From the NCBI RefSeq assembly GCF_001418005.1, contig NZ_LIOL01000001.1:310001-374000 (forward strand): a stretch of DNA of 64,000 nt. Reading direction: 5' to 3'. The DNA comes from Chelatococcus sambhunathii. Its GTDB lineage: Bacteria; Pseudomonadota; Alphaproteobacteria; Rhizobiales; Beijerinckiaceae. Positions 61,297 to 64,000 of the stretch are shown in pieces. The position numbers and the translations under genes are program-made. The notes under the pieces are model-generated. The model searched no databases, had not been told where the DNA came from, and saw nothing but the letters and a program-made list of their open reading frames with translations. Every line of letters starts with the position of its first letter. The stretch's first letter is position 1.

Positions 61297-62550
61297 TCAG
61301 CCGGCTCGCCCGGCGGCAACCGCCTGTTGCAGGATGCGCTTTAGCGCTGCCGCGTCTGCCGGACAGTCCTCGTCGAGCCAGCGCTCTCGCGCCGCCGCAA
61401 GCACGGCGCCGACCCGCGGCCCCTTCGGCACGCCGGCGGCGACGACCTCTTCGCCCGACAGGGGGAAGACCGGCGCGATTGCCTCGCCGCGCGCCACGGC
61501 GGCGAGGAAGTTGCGCCCGCGGGCGTCGATGTCCGCCTGCGGCGCGGACGCCGCGAAGGCGGCGGCGACGATCTCGGGCGCGAAGAACAGGGCGAGCGCC
61601 CTGAGATCGCGCAGGCTCCAGGGGCCGGCGGTGCCGTTGAGGCGTTCGACAAGCGCCGCGAAGGCGTGGATGCGCCGCGTCTCGGCATTGGACAGCCGCA
61701 GCCGGTCGCGCAGGCGGGCCGCATCCTCCGGGATGTCGGTGCCGAGCGCGGCGAGCCGCAGCACCGGATCCGGCCTGCGGCCGCAGGCGGCCTCCCAGGC
61801 GATGAGTCGCGCAAGGCGCATGTCGTGCGTCACGCCGGCGAAGATGCGCTGCAGGAGGCCGGCATCGATCATGATGCGGCAGGTCTCGAGCGCCCGGGCG
61901 GCGCCGAGCAGCTTGGCGATCTCCGTCCGCAGCCGCTCGTGCGACAGAAGGTCGAGCCCGGCCCGCGCCCTGACCGCCGCCGTGAAGCCGGCCGCATCGA
62001 TATCGCCCGACCCGTAGGCCGCATGGAAGCGGAAGAAGCGCAGAATGCGCAGATAGTCCTCGGCGATGCGCTGGCCGGGATCGCCGATGAAGCGCACGTG
62101 CCGCGCCGCAAGGTCCGCGAGCCCGCCGACGAAGTCGTGCACCTGCCCCGTGCGATCCGCATAGAGCGCGTTCATCGTGAAGTCGCGCCGGCGCGCATCG
62201 GCCGCGAAGTCGCGGCCGAAGGCGACCTTCGCCCGCCGCCCATCGGTCTCGACGTCCTCGCGCAGGCTCGTCACCTCGAAGGGCGTGCCCTCGACGATGA
62301 CGGTCACGGTGCCGTGGTCGATGCCCGTCGGCACCACGCGGAATCCCGCCTCTGCCGCGCGGCGCATGGTCTCCTCGGGTGTCGCGGTCGTCGCGCAATC
62401 GACGTCGCTGACGGGGCGGCCGATGAGCACGTCGCGCACGGCGCCGCCGACGATCCAGGTCGTTTCGCCGCCACCGTCGAGCACGGCGAGCAGCCGCTGC
62501 AGCGCGGGCCGCGCGACGAGCGAGGCGACGGCCGCCCGGTCGATGGTCAT
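61297..62550 (-). CDS. cca: CCA-adding tRNA nucleotidyltransferase / poly(A) polymerase family
   Basis: This 417-residue class II nucleotidyltransferase has WIVGGAVRDVLIGRPVSDVDCATTATPEE, with the GGxxRD and DxD metal motifs. RDFTMNALYAD and the YLRILRFFRFHAAYG neck segment follow. It adds or repairs the 3' CCA of tRNAs. It starts inside the end of the DUF6111 gene (ATGA overlap) and is the last long gene of an operon DUF1285-NUDIX-DUF6111-cca. Confidence 0.95.
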   Translation of the reverse strand: MTIDRAAVASLVARPALQRLLAVLDGGGETTWIVGGAVRDVLIGRPVSDVDCATTATPEETMRRAAEAGFRVVPTGIDHGTVTVIVEGTPFEVTSLREDVETDGRRAKVAFGRDFAADARRRDFTMNALYADRTGQVHDFVGGLADLAARHVRFIGDPGQRIAEDYLRILRFFRFHAAYGSGDIDAAGFTAAVRARAGLDLLSHERLRTEIAKLLGAARALETCRIMIDAGLLQRIFAGVTHDMRLARLIAWEAACGRRPDPVLRLAALGTDIPEDAARLRDRLRLSNAETRRIHAFAALVERLNGTAGPWSLRDLRALALFFAPEIVAAAFAASAPQADIDARGRNFLAAVARGEAIAPVFPLSGEEVVAAGVPKGPRVGAVLAAARERWLDEDCPADAAALKRILQQAVAAGRAG

Positions 62551-62804
62551 TGGAACTGTCCCGGCACGAGGCGGCCGTTTTCCAGATGCGTCGGCACATA
62601 GGCGCCCGAGTGCCGCTCGGCCGTGATGCCGAGATAGACGAAGGCACCGATCGCCAGCAGCAGCCCGGCGATGACGAGCCACGGCACATGCCCGTCCCAC
62701 TCGTGCCGGGTGAAGGGATTGCGCCTGCGCAGCAGCAGATAGACCCCGAACAGGAGGAAGGGAACGAAGAAGAGGACCAGTTGCTGGAGGATCGCCCGCG
62801 TCAT
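62547..62804 (-). CDS. DUF6111 small membrane protein
   Basis: This 85-residue protein has two membrane segments (ILQQLVLFFVPFLLFGVYLLLRR and VPWLVIAGLLLAIGAFVYLGI). The conserved polar end is RHSGAYVPTHLENGRLVPGQ. It is the DUF6111 family, found between the NUDIX and cca genes in Hyphomicrobiales. Its start overlaps the NUDIX stop (ATGA) and its stop overlaps the cca start (ATGA). Function unknown. Confidence 0.9.
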   Translation of the reverse strand: MTRAILQQLVLFFVPFLLFGVYLLLRRRNPFTRHEWDGHVPWLVIAGLLLAIGAFVYLGITAERHSGAYVPTHLENGRLVPGQFQ

Positions 62805-63490
62805 GGACCGTAGAGCCTCTCGTAGAGGTTGCGGATGATGCCGGCCGTCACGCCCCAGATGTAGCGCTCGCCGAAGGGCATGGCGTAGTAGTGGCGCAAC
62901 GTGCCGCGCCACTCGCGCGAATGGCGCTGGTGGTTGGCCGCATCCATGAGGAAGTCGAGCGGCACCTCGAAGGCCTCATCCACCTCCTCCCGGTTGACGG
63001 TGAGGGTGAAGCCGGGCGTCACGTGGCCGACCACAGGCACGATGCGATAGCCGGTCGCGGACAGATATTCGTCGAGATAGCCGAGCGGGCGCACATGGTC
63101 CCGGTCGAGACCGATCTCCTCCTGCGCCTCGCGCAGAGCCGTCGTCAGCGGCGTCGCGTCCTCCGGGTCCATCTTGCCGCCGGGAAAGGCGATCTGCGCT
63201 GAGTGCTGGCGCAGGTGCGCCGCCCGCTGGGTCAGGAGCAGGTTGACGCCGGTGGAACGGGTGACGATGGGCACCAGTACCGCCGCCGGCCGGGCGATAT
63301 CGGCGGCAACGTCAGGACGGACGCCGGCAAGGTCGTGGTCGCCACGCAGACGCACCGCCCCGACGGCCCCGTGCGGCTGCGGATAGAGGCACCGGCGCGC
63401 CCGGTCGAGAAACGTCTCTTCGTCCACGAATGTCTCTTGATCCACCAATGTCTCTCGGTCCACGCGAGCCTTGTCGATCGTCGCCGTCAC
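62801..63490 (-). CDS. NUDIX hydrolase (CoA pyrophosphatase type)
   Basis: This 229-residue protein has the NUDIX box FPGGKMDPEDATPLTTALREAQEEIGL, preceded by the CoA-pyrophosphatase-type LLTQRAAHLRQHSAQIAFPG. Family members cut CoA or other nucleoside-diphosphate derivatives. The start is a GTG at 63490 overlapping the DUF1285 stop (GTGA). The N-terminus contains three near-repeats of a six-residue unit (ETLVDQ, ETFVDE, ETFLDR) encoded by an 18-bp tandem repeat. Confidence 0.93.
   Translation of the reverse strand: MTATIDKARVDRETLVDQETFVDEETFLDRARRCLYPQPHGAVGAVRLRGDHDLAGVRPDVAADIARPAAVLVPIVTRSTGVNLLLTQRAAHLRQHSAQIAFPGGKMDPEDATPLTTALREAQEEIGLDRDHVRPLGYLDEYLSATGYRIVPVVGHVTPGFTLTVNREEVDEAFEVPLDFLMDAANHQRHSREWRGTLRHYYAMPFGERYIWGVTAGIIRNLYERLYGP
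63411..63464 (-). repeat. In-frame 18-bp tandem repeat, three units, in the NUDIX gene
   Basis: Units 63411-63428, 63429-63446 and 63447-63464 share the pattern AAyGTCTCTynGTCCACs on the + strand, with a few changes each. On the minus strand they encode successive (V)DxET(L/F) units in the NUDIX N-terminus. Such a short in-frame repeat is prone to slippage in multiples of six codons. Confidence 0.8.
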
Positions 63491-64000
63491 GTCCCGCCGT
63501 CCTCTCCATCGCCTGCGGCCGCGATGGCGAAGAAGGCACCGGCCGAGGCGACGCCCATGATCTGTCCGCCCGCGGCATCCGGGCGCACCTCGACGAGATC
63601 GGCGAGGTCGAGCGCCAGGGCGCGCGTCAGCCGCGCCCACAGGCCGCCGCGTATATGGACATAAGGCTTCATCCCGCCTTTCGCATCCGTCTCGAACCGC
63701 AGGGGATGGTTCGGCCCCGCCTGCACGATGTCGTCGACATTGGTGCGGAAGGTGAGCACGCGCCCGCCCGCGGCCTCGCTCGCCGCCATCTCGACGGCTA
63801 TAAAGGGCACGTCCTCGACCGTGATGCCGACACGCTCCACCGGCGTCACCAGCACGTAACCCTCCGGGTCGCGCCGCAGGATGGAGGCGAACAGCTTCAC
63901 GAGCGCCGGCCGGCCGATGGGCGAGCCGCGGTAGTGCCAGGAGCCGTCGGCCGTGATTCGCATGTCGATCATGCCGCAATGCGGCGGGTTCCACTTCTCC
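63487..64000 (-). CDS. DUF1285 family protein (5' end outside window)
   Basis: The frame is open at the right edge, and the first visible residues EKWNPPHCGMIDMRITADGSWHYRGSPIGRPALVKLFASIL are conserved in DUF1285. Further marks are VLVTPVERVGITVEDVPFIAVEM and LRFETDAKGGMKPYVHIRGGLWARL. The in-frame ATG at 63972 falls inside the conserved NPPHCG(M/D)IDMR block, so the true start is upstream of this window. DUF1285 proteins are small, and their function is unknown. It is coupled by GTGA overlap to the NUDIX gene. Confidence 0.9.
   Translation of the reverse strand, partial: EKWNPPHCGMIDMRITADGSWHYRGSPIGRPALVKLFASILRRDPEGYVLVTPVERVGITVEDVPFIAVEMAASEAAGGRVLTFRTNVDDIVQAGPNHPLRFETDAKGGMKPYVHIRGGLWARLTRALALDLADLVEVRPDAAGGQIMGVASAGAFFAIAAAGDGEDGGT

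Overview
The window is one contiguous stretch of a high-GC alphaproteobacterial chromosome, almost certainly from the order Hyphomicrobiales (Rhizobiales). This placement rests on gene content and order. The order carB-greA, then an Lrp regulator, an ELM1-like protein, trxB, an LsrB/VtlR-type LysR regulator and tandem AbcR-type small RNAs is typical of rhizobia and brucellae. DUF992, Omp25/31-like, DUF6111 and DUF1285 proteins and an extensin-like lipoprotein point the same way. A genus cannot be given from sequence alone. There is no sign of plasmid, phage or insertion-sequence DNA, no rRNA or tRNA gene and no CRISPR array.

Region 1 (1-8.9 kb) holds the end of carB, greA, a Tat lipoprotein, the Lrp regulator, an ELM1-like protein, trxB and the LsrB/VtlR-type regulator. 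Immediately downstream are two tandem copies of a ~128-nt small RNA, each with its own promoter and terminator; I identify them as AbcR (alpha-r15 family). The methionine-sulfoxide reductase msrP follows. Region 2 (8.9-18 kb, mostly minus strand) holds an acyl-CoA ligase, an EF-G-like GTPase lacking the usual catalytic histidine, an ABC importer of the nitrate/sulfonate/thiamine-precursor class, a DUF992 protein and an aspartate aminotransferase. Region 3 (18-34.4 kb) mixes exported and membrane proteins, uvrB with a LexA-type box touching its start codon, a chromate-resistance-like trio, a frameshifted/intact pair of small secreted paralogues, a lytic transglycosylase, a Tim44-like protein, a 29-residue membrane protein and the extensin-like lipoprotein.

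Region 4 (34.4-42.8 kb) looks like an uptake and catabolism locus. A DapB-like reductase without the catalytic histidines and a fused 5-oxoprolinase/hydantoinase are transcribed away from a complete TRAP transporter and a MarR-like regulator. A perfect palindrome overlaps the -35 box of the TRAP promoter. Region 5 (42.8-56 kb) is housekeeping and envelope: RNase T2, rlmJ, a glutathione transferase, an outer-membrane protein, a glycosyltransferase, the ATGA-coupled lgt-midA-pgeF set, ubiK, endonuclease V, a two-domain MaoC hydratase, a large MscS channel and apt. Region 6 (56-64 kb) holds the bc1 operon petABC with its terminator, trmL and hemF running the other way, and the tightly overlapped DUF1285-NUDIX-DUF6111-cca operon.

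Most of the window is ordinary core genome. The parts most worth a second look are the AbcR pair with its shared upstream block, the TRAP/oxoprolinase/DapB-like locus with its operator, the EF-G-like protein, the fused MaoC protein and the frameshifted small paralogue. Coordinates and translations were read by eye, and no similarity search was run. Family names rest on recognised motifs and remembered family features.
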